DNA of 64,000 nt from Pseudomonas syringae (GCF_023278085.1 NZ_CP066265.1:2076501-2140500); one strand, 5' to 3'. Counted from the stretch's first letter, positions 26,930 through 38,363 are shown. Numbers and translations: made by a program. Notes: generated from the sequence alone by a model not told the origin.

Positions 26930-27955
26930 ATGACATTGATACAGTTTTCCAGACAACTCATTCGCGGAGCGCTGCTCTTGTCCATTCTCGGCACTGCCGC
27001 CGTTCAGGCGGCCGAAAAGCGTGACCTGATCATCGATACTGACCCGGGCGCAGACGATGTCGTCGCTCTGCTGCTGGCCCTGGCTTCACCCGAAGAACTG
27101 AACGTGATGGCGATCACTACCGTGGCCGGTAACGTGCGTCTGGACAAAACCTCGCGCAACGCCCGACTGGCGCGCGAATGGGCGGGTCGTGAAGAAGTGC
27201 CGGTATATGCCGGTGCGCCCAAGCCACTGGTGCGCACGCCGATTTACGCCGAAAACGTTCACGGTCAGGAAGGCCTGCCGGGTGTGCCTATACATGAGCC
27301 CGCCAAAGGTCTGGCCGAAGGCAATGCGGTGGACTACCTGATTCGCACGCTGAGCAAGGCCAAGCCGCACAGCATTACCATCGCCATGCTCGGTCCACAG
27401 ACCAACCTGGCATTGGCGCTGGTACAGGCCCCGGAAATCACTCAGGGCATCAAGGAAGTGGTGGTCATGGGCGGCGCGCATTTCAACGGCGGTAATATCA
27501 CGCCGGTCGCCGAGTTCAACCTGTTCGCTGACCCGCATGCCGCGCAGATCGTGCTGGCCAGTGGCGTGAAGCTGACCTACGTGCCGCTGGACGTCACCCA
27601 CAAGATCCTCACCAGTGAACAGCGCCTCAAGCAGATCGCTGCCTTGAACAACAACGCCGGCAAGCTGGTGGACGGGATTCTCAATGAGTACGTCAAGCTG
27701 GACATGGAGCATTACGGCTTGCCCGGTGGCCCGGTGCATGACGCCAGCGTCATAGCCTGGCTGCTAAAGCCAGAGCTGTTCAGTGGTCGGCAGATCAATG
27801 TCACGGTCGATACCCGCGAAGGTATCGGTTTCGGTCAGACAGTCGCTGACTGGTACGGCACCCTCAAGCAACCACAGAATGTATTCTGGGTTGAAAATGG
27901 CGACGCGCAGGGATTCTTCGATCTGCTGACCGAGCGTCTGGCGCGCTTGAAGTAA
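26930..27955 (+). CDS. Exported nucleoside hydrolase (IunH family)
   Basis: 341 residues. A signal peptide ends near AVQAAE. The calcium-binding family motif DTDPGADDVVALLLAL is at ~33-48; GPQTNLALAL, MGGAHFNGGNITPVAEFN and VHDASVIAWLL complete the active site. Being exported, it probably splits extracellular ribonucleosides in the periplasm, giving ribose for the upstream RbsBAC. GGGAG precedes the ATG; last gene of the operon. Confidence 0.9.
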   Translation: MTLIQFSRQLIRGALLLSILGTAAVQAAEKRDLIIDTDPGADDVVALLLALASPEELNVMAITTVAGNVRLDKTSRNARLAREWAGREEVPVYAGAPKPLVRTPIYAENVHGQEGLPGVPIHEPAKGLAEGNAVDYLIRTLSKAKPHSITIAMLGPQTNLALALVQAPEITQGIKEVVVMGGAHFNGGNITPVAEFNLFADPHAAQIVLASGVKLTYVPLDVTHKILTSEQRLKQIAALNNNAGKLVDGILNEYVKLDMEHYGLPGGPVHDASVIAWLLKPELFSGRQINVTVDTREGIGFGQTVADWYGTLKQPQNVFWVENGDAQGFFDLLTERLARLK

Positions 27956-27961
27956 ATACGT

Positions 27962-27981
27962 AACGCTTTGAAAGGCGTTTT
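27962..27981 (+). terminator. Candidate terminator of the ribose operon
   Basis: AACGC-tttgaaag-GCGTT followed by TT: a short 5-bp stem with four T in all, 7 bp after the nucleoside hydrolase stop. Confidence 0.5.
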
Positions 27982-27992
27982 GATGAAACGCA

Positions 27993-28187
27993 TCAGGCGG
28001 GCAGCTTGGCTGGCGTATACCGGCTGAGCACTTGGCTGATGAAGGTGCGGGCGCCGTCGGTGCCCAGCTCCTTGATCAGCAGATCAACTGCAATGATCAT
28101 CAATTCCTCCGGATTTGACGGGCTGTGCGAGCAATGGCCTTGAGGCCATTTGGCCTTGATGTCTGCTTCAATAGCGATGGCTGTCAT
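27993..28187 (-). CDS. Small hypothetical protein
   Basis: 64 residues from the ATG at 28187 (GGAG six bases upstream); an ATG nine codons earlier lacks a good site. No signal peptide or membrane helix. A His/Cys-containing segment (WPQGHCSHSPSNPEE) precedes a helix LMIIAVDLLIKELG and a basic C-terminus. Not recognised. Bases 28188-28491 contain no other gene or clear signal. Confidence 0.55.
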   Translation of the reverse strand: MTAIAIEADIKAKWPQGHCSHSPSNPEELMIIAVDLLIKELGTDGARTFISQVLSRYTPAKLPA

Positions 28188-28491
28188 GTCTGTCTCCAGT
28201 GAAAGGTCACGCATGACGCCATTGACTTCCCGGCACTCGCGTCACGGTCAGTAAACCATCCTCCAAGGCGTTTGACACTTCTACTTACGCATCACGTCGA
28301 TGAGCGTTTTCAATCACGTCCCCGGATAAATGTTTTGTGACGATTTACCCGCACACCCCAGGCTTTCCCAAGGCAGACTCTCGCGCCTGACAGATCAACG
28401 GGTTACAGGCGCTTGTTGTTGCTGGTTTGCAACAAACGCGTTTCGACGCGGTCGGACCAGGTCTGGAATATTTATTGGCACAGGAGGGTGT

Positions 28492-28830
28492 ATGCCCCTG
28501 AAGTTCGCAACATTGGGTTTTGTGGTCATGACTTCGCTGTTGGCAGGGTGCAGTAGTACTGCTTCCGATTCGAGCGCTGAGGCGGCACCTGCCAAAGCCG
28601 ATGCGCCCGCCAGCAGCGCCATACCCGGTCGCTGCGATGCAGCGCTCGCCCAGTTCGCAATCGGCAAGCCTGCCTCCATCGAGCTCTTGCAGCAAGTGCG
28701 CACACGTACTGGCTCGCAAGACGCGCGCATCCTCGGGCCCGACGATATGGTCACGCTTGAGTACCGCTCCGAGCGGGTGAACGTCAACACCGACGCTTCC
28801 GGAAAAGTCGCGCGCATCAACTGCGGTTGA
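28492..28830 (+). CDS. I78-type peptidase inhibitor lipoprotein
   Basis: 112 residues from the ATG at 28492, which has an excellent AGGAGGG site. Lipobox LAGC at ~22, then a low-complexity Ala/Ser linker. The C-terminal domain begins GRCDAALAQFAIGKPAS and ends DMVTLEYRSERVNVNTD...VARINCG, the pattern of the I78 (Aspergillus elastase inhibitor-like) family, with two Cys that may bridge. It may protect the envelope from serine proteases; that is inferred from the family. Confidence 0.8.
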   Translation: MPLKFATLGFVVMTSLLAGCSSTASDSSAEAAPAKADAPASSAIPGRCDAALAQFAIGKPASIELLQQVRTRTGSQDARILGPDDMVTLEYRSERVNVNTDASGKVARINCG

Positions 28831-28853
28831 GGCAGTGCTTTTGTCTCGCGCAT

Positions 28854-28885
28854 AAAAAAACCCCGTCAGTGACGGGGTTTTTTTT
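28854..28885. terminator. Bidirectional intrinsic terminator
   Basis: A7-CCCCGTCA-g-TGACGGGG-T8, a strong stem with A and T runs on both sides, between the convergent I78 and cold-shock genes. Confidence 0.92.
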
Positions 28886-28897
28886 ACATCAGGTGAA

Positions 28898-29110
28898 TCA
28901 GGCCACCTGAACTTCTTCTGCTTGCATGCCTTTCTGGCCTTTAGCAGCAACAAAAGTAACGGTCTGGCCTTCTTTCAGGCTTTTGAAACCGTCGCTCTGG
29001 ATTGCTTTGAAGTGTACGAACAGGTCGTCACCGCCACCTTGTGGAGTGATAAAGCCGAAGCCTTTTTCATCGTTGAACCATTTTACGGTGCCGGTTTGGC
29101 GATTAGACAT
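28898..29110 (-). CDS. Cold-shock protein, CspA family
   Basis: 70 residues, one OB-fold cold-shock domain with RNP1 (KGFGFITP) and RNP2 (DLFVHFKAI). It binds single-stranded nucleic acid and acts as an RNA chaperone or transcription antiterminator. About 295 bp of upstream non-coding DNA (29111-29405) is enough for a long 5' leader of the kind cold-shock genes often have; no specific structure is claimed. Confidence 0.95.
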   Translation of the reverse strand: MSNRQTGTVKWFNDEKGFGFITPQGGGDDLFVHFKAIQSDGFKSLKEGQTVTFVAAKGQKGMQAEEVQVA

Positions 29111-29405
29111 GGTGTATCTCCAGAAACATAATTTTCAGTAACGTGCTGCTCAGGCCAACTGGGCACACCGGCCTATCATAGTCGAAATGCACAAAAAGAC
29201 AGCTACTAAGGTGATCTCTTTAAGCAAAGGTCGACTATATGCAGGGCGTCATACGCTAAAAGTGGCTAAATGATGCCTCTGGCCAAGCGACTTTCGTTCG
29301 TTCTCAGGAGCGCTGAAAGCCACGTTTAATGAGGCTTTCAGGCGTTTCTTGGGGTGTTCCCGCCGAGGCTTCGGGTAAGCGCTTCAGCCCCGCCAAAAAA
29401 ATTGA

Positions 29406-29711
29406 TTATTTTGCCTTGGCGCAGTTTTCAGCGACCAGTTTCTGCAGTTTTTGGGTCAATTCGGGGGCAGGCGCAGTGCTGGTGTTGCTCAGGGACGCGA
29501 TTTCTTTCTGCGTGAATTTCTCGTTCACTACCCTGGCGCCGCAATCGCAATGAGCCGCAGCGGTTTTAGCATCGAGGTTCTGTTGCTTTGCAGCAGCGAT
29601 ACACTCTCGCGTGAACGTGTCTTGTGCAGGTTTGTCCATGGCGGCCTGGGCACCCCAAGGGGCCAGAACGGCGGCGCAGGCGAGGAGGGCGGACAGACTG
29701 AGAGGCTTCAT
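29406..29711 (-). CDS. Small periplasmic protein, unknown function
   Basis: 101 residues with AAGGAGAACACC before the ATG. The signal peptide cleaves near AQAAMDK. The mature ~78 residues are helical with four Cys (REC, CDCG, ENC) that could form two disulfides. Not recognised as a named family. Upstream bases 29712-30069 hold the thrS leader and no gene. Confidence 0.7.
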   Translation of the reverse strand: MKPLSLSALLACAAVLAPWGAQAAMDKPAQDTFTRECIAAAKQQNLDAKTAAAHCDCGARVVNEKFTQKEIASLSNTSTAPAPELTQKLQKLVAENCAKAK

Positions 29712-30069
29712 GGTGTTCTCCTTTTACGGGCTTTTTCTGAAAAGAAACGTACAGGGTCTCGACTGGTTCAGACGTCCACAAGACTTGCCAGTTCAGATGG
29801 CATGTTATTTGGCTCGATTTGCGTCGATGTACGTCCCGTGGCGGCTCAGCTGTGCTAGGATGCGCGTCCTGTTATTTTCAAGTGTCCCCATGGCTGATGG
29901 CTTTTGGTGCGACGCAGGCAGATTTTCGTACACTCCAGTCATCTGGTTCGGTTCAAGGTTGGCCGTCAGGCTCCTGCCACTGTGAGGCAGGCATACCACC
30001 GGATCACGTACTGGCTCATCCCAACCCACGTGACCTTTGGTAGGGGTCACCACTAGGAGAGGAGGCGCC

Positions 30070-31992
30070 ATGCCAACTATTACTCTTCCCGACGGCAGTC
30101 AACGTTCATTCGATCACGCGGTTTCCGTAGCCGATGTCGCGCTTTCAATCGGTGCCGGTCTGGCCAAGGCCACCGTCGCCGGTAAAGTCAACGGCAAGCT
30201 CGTCGACGCCTGCGACCTGATCGAAAACGATGCCAGCCTGCAGATCATCACCCCCAAGGATCAGGAAGGACTGGAAATCATCCGTCACTCTTGCGCCCAC
30301 CTGGTAGGGCACGCGGTCAAGCAGCTGTATCCGACTGCAAAGATGGTCATCGGCCCGGTGATCGACGACGGCTTCTATTACGATATCGCCTACGAGCGCC
30401 CGTTCACGCCTGATGACATGGCGGCGATCGAGCAGCGCATGCAGCAGCTGATCGAAAAAGATTATGACGTCATCAAGAAAGTCACCCCGCGCGCCGAAGT
30501 GATCGAGGTGTTCAGCGCCCGTCACGAAGACTACAAGCTGCGTCTGGTCGAAGACATGCCGAACGAGCAGGCCATGGGCCTGTATTATCACGAAGAATAC
30601 GTCGACATGTGCCGTGGCCCGCACGTGCCGAACACGCGTTTTCTGAAATCCTTCAAGCTGACCAAGCTGTCGGGTGCCTACTGGCGCGGCGATGCCAAGA
30701 ACGAGCAATTGCAGCGCGTTTATGGCACCGCCTGGGCAGACAAGAAACAACTGGCTGCCTACATCCTGCGGATTGAAGAAGCCGAAAAACGCGACCATCG
30801 CAAGATCGGCAAGCGTCTCGGCCTGTTCCACACCCAGGAAGAAGCGCCGGGCATGGTGTTCTGGCACCCGCAGGGCTGGACCCTGTACCAGGTGCTTGAG
30901 CAGTACATGCGCAAAGTGCAGCGTGAAAACGGCTACCTTGAGATCAAGACCCCGCAAGTGGTCGATCGCTCGCTCTGGGAGAAATCCGGGCACTGGGCCA
31001 ACTACGCTGAAAACATGTTCACCACGCAGTCCGAAAGCCGCGACTACGCCATCAAGCCGATGAATTGCCCGTGCCACGTGCAGGTGTTCAACCAGGGCCT
31101 GAAGAGCTACCGCGAGCTGCCGATGCGTCTGGCCGAGTTCGGTGCCTGCCACCGTAACGAGCCGTCGGGTGCGTTGCACGGCATCATGCGCGTACGGGGT
31201 TTCACGCAGGATGACGCGCATATCTTCTGTACCGAAGATCAGATGCAGGCCGAGTCTGCCGCATTCATCAAGCTGACGCTGGATGTCTATGCCGATTTCG
31301 GTTTCAAGGATATCGAACTCAAATTGTCCACTCGCCCTGAAAAGCGTGTAGGCTCCGACGAGATTTGGGATCGTGCCGAATCGGCGCTGGCCTCCGCACT
31401 CGACAGCGCAGGTCTGCCTTATGATCTGCAGCCGGGTGAAGGCGCGTTCTACGGTCCGAAAATCGAGTTTTCCCTCAAGGACTGTCTCGGCCGGGTATGG
31501 CAGTGCGGCACCTTGCAGCTGGACTTCAATCTGCCGATCCGTCTGAGTGCCGAGTACGTTTCGGAAGACAACAGTCGCAAGAATCCGGTCATGTTGCACC
31601 GTGCGATTCTTGGATCCTTCGAGCGTTTCATCGGGATTCTGATCGAGCATTACGAAGGTGCATTTCCAGCCTGGCTGGCGCCGACTCAGGCAGTGATCAT
31701 GAATATCACTGACAAACAGGCCGATTTTGCCCTTGAAGTGGAAAAAACTCTGGCTGAAAGCGGGTTTCGTGCCAAGTCCGACTTGAGAAATGAAAAGATC
31801 GGCTTTAAAATCCGTGAGCATACTTTGCTCAAGGTTCCTTATCTCCTCGTGATTGGAGATCGGGAAGTTGAAATGCAAACTGTCGCTGTGCGTACACGTG
31901 AAGGCGCTGACCTTGGCTCGATGCCGGTCGCCCAGTTCGCTGAATTCCTCGCACAAGCGGTTTCCCGGCGTGGTCGCCAAGATACGGAGTAA
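30070..31992 (+). CDS. thrS: Threonyl-tRNA synthetase
   Basis: 640 residues from the ATG at 30070 (GGAGG just upstream), the expected family length. TGS domain ~1-60 ([10 protein letters not shown]), editing domain with [11 protein letters not shown], class II motifs such as [11 protein letters not shown] (zinc Cys), RMAEFG-type [19 protein letters not shown] and the C-terminal anticodon domain. First gene of the conserved thrS-infC-rpmI-rplT-pheST-ihfA block; its stop overlaps the infC AUU start. Confidence 0.98.
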   Translation: MPTITLPDGSQRSFDHAVSVADVALSIGAGLAKATVAGKVNGKLVDACDLIENDASLQIITPKDQEGLEIIRHSCAHLVGHAVKQLYPTAKMVIGPVIDDGFYYDIAYERPFTPDDMAAIEQRMQQLIEKDYDVIKKVTPRAEVIEVFSARHEDYKLRLVEDMPNEQAMGLYYHEEYVDMCRGPHVPNTRFLKSFKLTKLSGAYWRGDAKNEQLQRVYGTAWADKKQLAAYILRIEEAEKRDHRKIGKRLGLFHTQEEAPGMVFWHPQGWTLYQVLEQYMRKVQRENGYLEIKTPQVVDRSLWEKSGHWANYAENMFTTQSESRDYAIKPMNCPCHVQVFNQGLKSYRELPMRLAEFGACHRNEPSGALHGIMRVRGFTQDDAHIFCTEDQMQAESAAFIKLTLDVYADFGFKDIELKLSTRPEKRVGSDEIWDRAESALASALDSAGLPYDLQPGEGAFYGPKIEFSLKDCLGRVWQCGTLQLDFNLPIRLSAEYVSEDNSRKNPVMLHRAILGSFERFIGILIEHYEGAFPAWLAPTQAVIMNITDKQADFALEVEKTLAESGFRAKSDLRNEKIGFKIREHTLLKVPYLLVIGDREVEMQTVAVRTREGADLGSMPVAQFAEFLAQAVSRRGRQDTE

Positions 31993-32543
31993 TTATTATT
32001 AAGCGTGAAATGAGACAAGATAAACGAGCTGCACCCAAGGCCCCGATCAATGAGAATATCTCGGCCCGCGAGGTTCGTTTAATTGGCGCTGACGGCGAGC
32101 AGATTGGCATCGTCTCGATTGATGAAGCGCTTCGTATAGCCGAAGAGGCCAAGCTGGATCTGGTAGAGATTTCTGCCGACGCAGTCCCTCCGGTCTGCCG
32201 TGTGATGGATTACGGCAAATCGATCTTCGAGAAGAAGAAACAGGTTGCTGCAGCGAAGAAAAACCAGAAGCAGATCCAGGTTAAAGAAATCAAGTTTCGT
32301 CCAGGGACGGAGGAAGGGGATTACCAGGTAAAACTACGCAACCTGGTACGTTTCCTGAGTGACGGGGACAGGGCCAAGGTATCGTTGAGATTCCGCGGTC
32401 GTGAGATGGCCCACCAGGAGCTGGGTATGGAATTGTTGAAGCGGGTTGAAGGTGACCTTCTTGAATACGGTTCCGTCGAACAGCATCCTAAGATGGAAGG
32501 ACGCCAGCTGATCATGGTCATCGCCCCGAAAAAGAAGAAATAA
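31992..32543 (+). CDS. infC: Translation initiation factor IF-3, probable AUU start
   Basis: 183 residues if translation begins at the ATT overlapping the thrS stop. Three in-frame ATT codons follow one another (31992, 31995, 31998); a GGAG at 31986 fits the second or third best for spacing. The first ATG (32010) would drop six conserved residues. Core motifs: [45 protein letters not shown]. The rare start is the classic means of infC autoregulation. Confidence 0.95.
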   Translation: MIIKREMRQDKRAAPKAPINENISAREVRLIGADGEQIGIVSIDEALRIAEEAKLDLVEISADAVPPVCRVMDYGKSIFEKKKQVAAAKKNQKQIQVKEIKFRPGTEEGDYQVKLRNLVRFLSDGDRAKVSLRFRGREMAHQELGMELLKRVEGDLLEYGSVEQHPKMEGRQLIMVIAPKKKK

Positions 32544-32603
32544 CCACCAGGGCACGGCAGGCCTTGCGGTTATATTTATCAACTGAATGCGGAGTATCCG
32601 AAC

Positions 32604-32798
32604 ATGCCAAAGATGAAGACTAAAAGCGGTGCAGCTAAGCGGTTTTTGAAAACCGCCAACGGCATCAAGCACAAACACGCTTTCAAGAGCCACATCCTGA
32701 CCAAAATGTCGACAAAGCGTAAGCGTCAACTGCGCGGTAGCAGCTTGCTGCATCCGTCTGACGTGGCAAAAGTCGAGCGCATGCTGCGCCTTCGTTAA
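32604..32798 (+). CDS. rpmI: Ribosomal protein bL35
   Basis: 64 residues, basic, with [18 protein letters not shown] and the C-terminal KVERMLRLR typical of L35. Between infC and rplT in the usual order. Confidence 0.98.
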   Translation: MPKMKTKSGAAKRFLKTANGIKHKHAFKSHILTKMSTKRKRQLRGSSLLHPSDVAKVERMLRLR

Positions 32799-32827
32799 TT
32801 TTGATCAAGATATAGAGGAAGTAACTC

Positions 32828-33184
32828 ATGGCTCGTGTAAAGCGTGGCGTCATTGCCCGTAAGCGTCACAAAAAAATTCTGAAACTTGCAAAAGGCTACT
32901 ACGGCGCGCGTTCACGCGTATTCCGTGTCGCCAAGCAAGCGGTAATCAAGGCAGGCCAATACGCCTACCGTGACCGTCGTCAGAAAAAACGTCAGTTCCG
33001 CGCTCTGTGGATCGCTCGTATCAACGCTGGTGCTCGTGTTAACGGTCTGTCCTACAGCCGTTTCATTGCTGGCCTGAAAAAGGCGTCCATCGAGATCGAC
33101 CGTAAGGTTCTGGCTGATCTGGCAGTGAACGAAAAAGCGGCGTTTGCTGCGATTGTCGAGAAAGCTAAAGCCACTTTGGCCTAA
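32828..33184 (+). CDS. rplT: Ribosomal protein bL20
   Basis: 118 residues with [18 protein letters not shown] and [20 protein letters not shown], the L20 signature. GAGGAAG precedes the ATG. L20 often represses its own operon; no operator was mapped here. A CCCCGG-tttt-CCGGGG stem follows at 33203-33218. Confidence 0.98.
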
Positions 33185-33235
33185 GTCCCCGACAATCACT
33201 GGCCCCGGTTTTCCGGGGTTGGTGTTAAACGTCAT

Positions 33236-34305
<1,070 letters not shown>

Positions 34306-34333
34306 GTCGTAACGAACCTTTCAGGAGAGCAGG

Positions 34334-36712
34334 ATGAAATTCAGTGAACAATGGCTGCGCGGCTGGGTAAGCCCGCAGGTTTCCCGCGACGAGCTGGTTG
34401 CTCGTCTGTCGATGGCCGGTCTTGAGGTTGACAGCGTGACGCTGGCCGCCGGCGTTTTCACCGGGGTCGTGGTGGGCGAGGTGCTGAGCACCGAGCAGCA
34501 CCCTGATGCCGACAAGCTTCGCGTGTGCCAGGTCAGCAACGGCAGCGAAACCTTTCAGGTCGTGTGCGGCGCGCCAAACGTGCGCCCCGGTCTGAAAATT
34601 CCGTTCGCCATGATCGGCGCCGAGCTGCCTGGCGACTTCAAGATCAAGAAAGCCAAGCTGCGCGGCGTAGAGTCCAACGGCATGCTGTGTTCCGCTGCCG
34701 AATTGCAGGCAGGTGAAGGCAACGATGGCCTGATGGAGCTGGCCGCCGATGCGCCGGTCGGTCAGGACATTCGTGTCTATCTGGGCCTGGATGACGCCAG
34801 CATTGAAGTCGACCTGACCCCCAACCGTGGCGATTGCCTGTCGGTGGCCGGTCTGGCTCGTGAAGTCGGCGCGCTGTATGCCGCCCAAGTCACACGCCCG
34901 CAGGTTGCAGCGGTCAGCGCCGTACACGACGAAGTGCGTCCGGTTGAAGTACTGGCTCCTGCCGCGTGCCCGCGTTATCTGGGCCGCGTGATTCGCAATG
35001 TCGACCTGTCGCGTCCAGCTCCGTTTTGGATGGTCGAGCGTCTGCGCCGTTCCGACGTGCGCAGCATCGATGCCGCTGTGGACATCACCAACTACGTAAT
35101 GCTGGAGCTGGGTCAGCCTCTGCACGCATTCGATCTGGCCGAAATAAATGGCGGGATACGGGTGCGCATGGCCGAGGAGGGCGAGAAGCTCGTCCTGCTC
35201 GACGGTCAGGAAGTCAGCCTGCGTGCCGACACACTGGTCATTGCCGACCACCAGCGCGCGCTGGCCATCGCTGGCATCATGGGCGGCGAACACAGCGGCG
35301 TAACCGCCGCGACCCGCGATATCTTCCTGGAGAGCGCGTTCTTCGACACCATATCGGTGGCAGGCAAGGCGCGTTCCTACGGCCTGCACACCGATGCCTC
35401 GCATCGTTACGAGCGTGGCGTCGACTGGCAGCTGGCCCGTGAAGCCATGGAGCGAGCCACTGGCCTGCTGCTGGAAATCACCGGTGGCGAAGCCGGTCCG
35501 GTGATCGAAGTGGTCAGCGAACAGCACCTGCCTTCGATTGCGCCGGTTACGCTGCGCGCCAGCCGCGTCGAGCAAATGCTCGGTCTGGTCATCGAAAACG
35601 CTGAAATCGAGCGTCTGCTCACCGGTCTTGGTCTGACAGTCTCTGCCGAAACAGACGGCCAATGGCGCGTCGACGTGCCAAGTCATCGTTTCGACATCAG
35701 CCTTGAAGTCGACCTGATCGAAGAGCTGGCGCGTCTGTACGGCTACAACCGCCTGCCGGTTCGTTACCCGCAAGCGCGTCTGGCTCCACAGGCCAAGGCC
35801 GAAGCCAAAGGCGATCTGCCGGAGCTGCGCCGCCTGCTGGTTGCGCGTGGTTACCAGGAAGCGATCACCTATAGCTTCATCGATCCGAAGTGGTTCGAAC
35901 TATTCACGCCGGGCGTTAAACCGCTGTTGCTGGCCAATCCGATTTCCAACGATATGGCCGCCATGCGCGCCTCTTTGTGGCCCGGCCTGGTCAAGGCCTT
36001 GCAGCACAACCTCAATCGTCAGCAGGATCGCGTACGCATGTTCGAAAGCGGTCTGCGCTTCGTCGGTCAGCTCGATGGCCTGAAGCAAGAGCCGATGCTG
36101 GCTGGCGTAGTGTGTGGCAGTCGCTTGCCGGAAGGCTGGGCACAAGGCCGCGATGCCGTCGACTTCTTCGACGTCAAAGCCGATGTCGAAGCGGTTCTGG
36201 GTTTTGCCGGTGCGCTGGGTGAATTCACGTTCACGCCGGGTCAGCATCCAGCCTTGCACCCTGGCCAGACCGCTCGCATTGAACGCGATGGTCGTGAAGT
36301 CGGTTTCCTGGGTGCCATCCATCCTGAATTGTCGAAAACACTGGGGCTGGATCGTCCGGTGTTCGTGTTCGAACTGGTTCTGGGTGAAGTCGCCAAAGGT
36401 CGCCTGCCGAAATTCCACGAGCTGTCGCGCTTCCCTGAAGTGCGCCGCGACCTGGCACTTCTGGCGGATCGTGATGTTTCGGCCAGTGCCGTTCTGGACG
36501 TAATTCGTGAAAATGCAGGCGAGTGGCTCACAGACCTCAGGTTATTTGATGTTTACCAGGGTAAAGGCATTGATCCACATAGAAAAAGCCTTGCAGTCGG
36601 CTTGACCTGGCAGCATCCATCGCGCACTCTTAATGACGATGAGGTAAACGCAACGACACTTGCTATCCTCACCTCGCTTGAGGAGAGGTTAAACGCCACG
36701 TTAAGGAAGTAG
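34334..36712 (+). CDS. pheT: Phenylalanyl-tRNA synthetase beta subunit
   Basis: 792 residues, the normal length. tRNA-binding domain (VVVGEVLSTEQHPDADKLRVC) at ~40-60, B3/B4 editing region (DITNYVMLELGQPLHAFD), B5 domain and C-terminal ferredoxin-like anticodon-binding domain (HELSRFPEVRRDLALLADRD). AGGAG upstream. Followed by ihfA after 3 bp. Confidence 0.98.
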   Translation: MKFSEQWLRGWVSPQVSRDELVARLSMAGLEVDSVTLAAGVFTGVVVGEVLSTEQHPDADKLRVCQVSNGSETFQVVCGAPNVRPGLKIPFAMIGAELPGDFKIKKAKLRGVESNGMLCSAAELQAGEGNDGLMELAADAPVGQDIRVYLGLDDASIEVDLTPNRGDCLSVAGLAREVGALYAAQVTRPQVAAVSAVHDEVRPVEVLAPAACPRYLGRVIRNVDLSRPAPFWMVERLRRSDVRSIDAAVDITNYVMLELGQPLHAFDLAEINGGIRVRMAEEGEKLVLLDGQEVSLRADTLVIADHQRALAIAGIMGGEHSGVTAATRDIFLESAFFDTISVAGKARSYGLHTDASHRYERGVDWQLAREAMERATGLLLEITGGEAGPVIEVVSEQHLPSIAPVTLRASRVEQMLGLVIENAEIERLLTGLGLTVSAETDGQWRVDVPSHRFDISLEVDLIEELARLYGYNRLPVRYPQARLAPQAKAEAKGDLPELRRLLVARGYQEAITYSFIDPKWFELFTPGVKPLLLANPISNDMAAMRASLWPGLVKALQHNLNRQQDRVRMFESGLRFVGQLDGLKQEPMLAGVVCGSRLPEGWAQGRDAVDFFDVKADVEAVLGFAGALGEFTFTPGQHPALHPGQTARIERDGREVGFLGAIHPELSKTLGLDRPVFVFELVLGEVAKGRLPKFHELSRFPEVRRDLALLADRDVSASAVLDVIRENAGEWLTDLRLFDVYQGKGIDPHRKSLAVGLTWQHPSRTLNDDEVNATTLAILTSLEERLNATLRK

Positions 36713-36715
36713 CGT

Positions 36716-37018
36716 ATGGGGGCTCTGACGAAAGCTGAGATGGCCGAACGTCTGTACGAAGAGCTGGGCCTGAATAAACGGGAAGCCAAGGAACTGGTTG
36801 AACTGTTTTTTGAGGAAATCAGGCACGCTCTGGAAGATAACGAGCAGGTGAAATTGTCAGGTTTTGGCAACTTTGACCTTCGAGACAAGCGCCAGCGGCC
36901 TGGGAGAAATCCCAAGACCGGTGAAGAGATTCCGATTACGGCGCGCCGTGTGGTCACCTTTCGTCCAGGGCAGAAGTTGAAGGCCCGAGTTGAGGCATAT
37001 GCTGGAACCAAGTCATAA
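36716..37018 (+). CDS. ihfA: Integration host factor alpha subunit
   Basis: 100 residues of the HU/IHF fold with [23 protein letters not shown] and the DNA-binding arm [14 protein letters not shown]. It bends DNA as a heterodimer with IhfB and assists sigma-54 promoters among others. Overlaps the following MerR gene by 20 bp. Confidence 0.97.
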   Translation: MGALTKAEMAERLYEELGLNKREAKELVELFFEEIRHALEDNEQVKLSGFGNFDLRDKRQRPGRNPKTGEEIPITARRVVTFRPGQKLKARVEAYAGTKS

Positions 37019-37355
37019 CGACGAGCTGCCGCCGATCCCCGGCAAACGCTACTTCACCATCGGTGAGGTCAGCGAGCTCTGCGCGGTAAAACCGCACGTT
37101 CTGCGTTATTGGGAGCAGGAGTTTCCTCAACTCAACCCCGTCAAGCGACGCGGAAACCGCCGGTATTATCAGCGCCTCGACGTGCTGATGATCCGTCAGA
37201 TCCGCGGTCTGCTATACGATCAGGGCTTCACCATCGGCGGAGCCCGCCTGCGTCTCACCGCCGGCGAACCGAAAGACGATACCCAGCAGTACAAGCAGAT
37301 GATCCGGCAGATGATTGCCGAACTGGAAGACGTACTGGTCATGCTCAAGGCGTAA
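36999..37355 (+). CDS. MerR-family regulator of the thrS-ihfA block
   Basis: 118 residues from the ATG at 36999 (TTGAGG upstream, within ihfA). MerR winged helix: [30 protein letters not shown], then [37 protein letters not shown]. The C-terminal helix is short with no Cys, so a metal effector is unlikely. This gene conservatively follows ihfA in pseudomonads; the target is unknown. Confidence 0.93.
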   Translation: MLEPSHNDELPPIPGKRYFTIGEVSELCAVKPHVLRYWEQEFPQLNPVKRRGNRRYYQRLDVLMIRQIRGLLYDQGFTIGGARLRLTAGEPKDDTQQYKQMIRQMIAELEDVLVMLKA

Positions 37356-37442
37356 TCGAGCGAGCGGATACTTCCATAATTCAAATGCTTAGGGTATATT
37401 TCTCAACGTTTTCGCAGGTTGCAAAACAGATACACGCCTAGT

Positions 37443-37519
37443 CGGGGCGTAGCGCAGTCCGGTAGCGCACTAGCATGGGGTGCTAGGGGTCGAGTGTTCG
37501 AATCACTCCGTCCCGACCA
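37443..37519 (+). tRNA. tRNA-Pro (anticodon GGG)
   Basis: 77 nt with encoded CCA. The acceptor CGGGGCG pairs with CGTCCCG; the anticodon stem CTAGC/GCTAG holds the loop ATGGGGT, giving anticodon GGG; the T arm GAGTG-TTCGAAT-CACTC is intact. Confidence 0.97.
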
Positions 37520-37530
37520 TATTTTGTAGA

Positions 37531-37565
37531 GGGGATCAGGCACTTACGGTGCTGGTCCCCTTTTT
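37531..37565 (+). terminator. Terminator of tRNA-Pro
   Basis: GGGGATCAGGCAC-ttac-GGTGCTGGTCCCC followed by TTTTT, beginning 12 bp after the tRNA. Confidence 0.9.
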
Positions 37566-38102
37566 CATTTCCGGCGTGCGCAAAACCCGCGCAAACTCAT
37601 TCGAAAACCGGCTGATACCGAGGTCCGGAATGACTTCTGACCAGAGAGTTTCGACGCGGTCTTTCGAGTAGCGTTTCGTCATATCCTGCTCGCATGAGCA
37701 GCGATCTTTTGCCCGTCCTTTCCGGCTTTCTTGCACAGGTGCAGTGACAGCGCCTGCACTTCTTCAAAGCTCGGCATAGACTTCGGAAGAATCCATTTTC
37801 GTCGCGAATGACGTGCGTTGGCTGCACGAATACGAACTTTTGTTCAGGTATGACTTCGTCCTTACATTGGTGGCTGACATTCAAGTTGATTGATGCAGGT
37901 TGGAGATGGGCGATGCAGCGCCGAAAGGATTGGAGCGAAAGAATCATACTTATCATCTAACTAAGTGAAATTTTATTAATGATTCGCACGATAGGTCCAC
38001 TGTCACAAAATAGGTACATTGTCTGGGTGGCAGTTCGACTGCTATTCAGTTTAAAACGAGAATCTTTACTCCCCCAGCTCTTAGCCGTGTAGAGGAAGTG
38101 CC
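37566..38102. other. Gene-poor stretch beside tRNA-Pro
   Basis: No convincing gene in 537 bp. The second half is clearly richer in A+T than its surroundings. Short minus-strand open frames exist but overlap the tRNA terminator and match no family known to me. The position just 3' of a tRNA suggests a scar of an integrated element. Confidence 0.5.
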
Positions 38103-38363
38103 ATGAATACAACTACAAAGAAATCCGCGCTGAAAGCGCTCGTCGTGACAGCTGTCGCGGTGATCAGCCTTCAGGGCATGGCGTATGCAGCGGCTTCCAA
38201 GCCGTCCGCACCTGTCGCGAAAGGTCAATACGGGCTTGTTCAGGACGCAGGCAAGACTATCTCCAAGGACTCGAAATCAGCGCCAATGCAGGTAGCTATC
38301 CGCATTCCAAACCACACAAATTTCAATGATCCATGCCGTAGCGACCCAACCTCATGCGGCTAA
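38103..38363 (+). CDS. Small secreted protein, unknown
   Basis: 86 residues with GAGGAAGTGCC before the ATG. The basic N-terminus and hydrophobic core (ALKALVVTAVAVISLQGMAYA) form a signal peptide with cleavage near YAAA. The mature ~57 residues are polar and end in DPCRSDPTSCG, two Cys that could bridge. Not recognised. Confidence 0.6.
   Translation: MNTTTKKSALKALVVTAVAVISLQGMAYAAASKPSAPVAKGQYGLVQDAGKTISKDSKSAPMQVAIRIPNHTNFNDPCRSDPTSCG

Noticed and set aside
29860..29880. A TAGGAT -10 element before thrS
   Set aside because: No -35 sequence at suitable distance; too weak to list.
30145..31980. A 611-codon open frame antisense to thrS, and a 508-codon one antisense to pheT (34247-35773)
   Set aside because: Both mirror essential, well-recognised genes and show no domain or start signal of their own.
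37536..37956. Minus-strand open frames next to tRNA-Pro as an integrase remnant
   Set aside because: No tyrosine-recombinase motifs could be seen and the frames run over the tRNA terminator.
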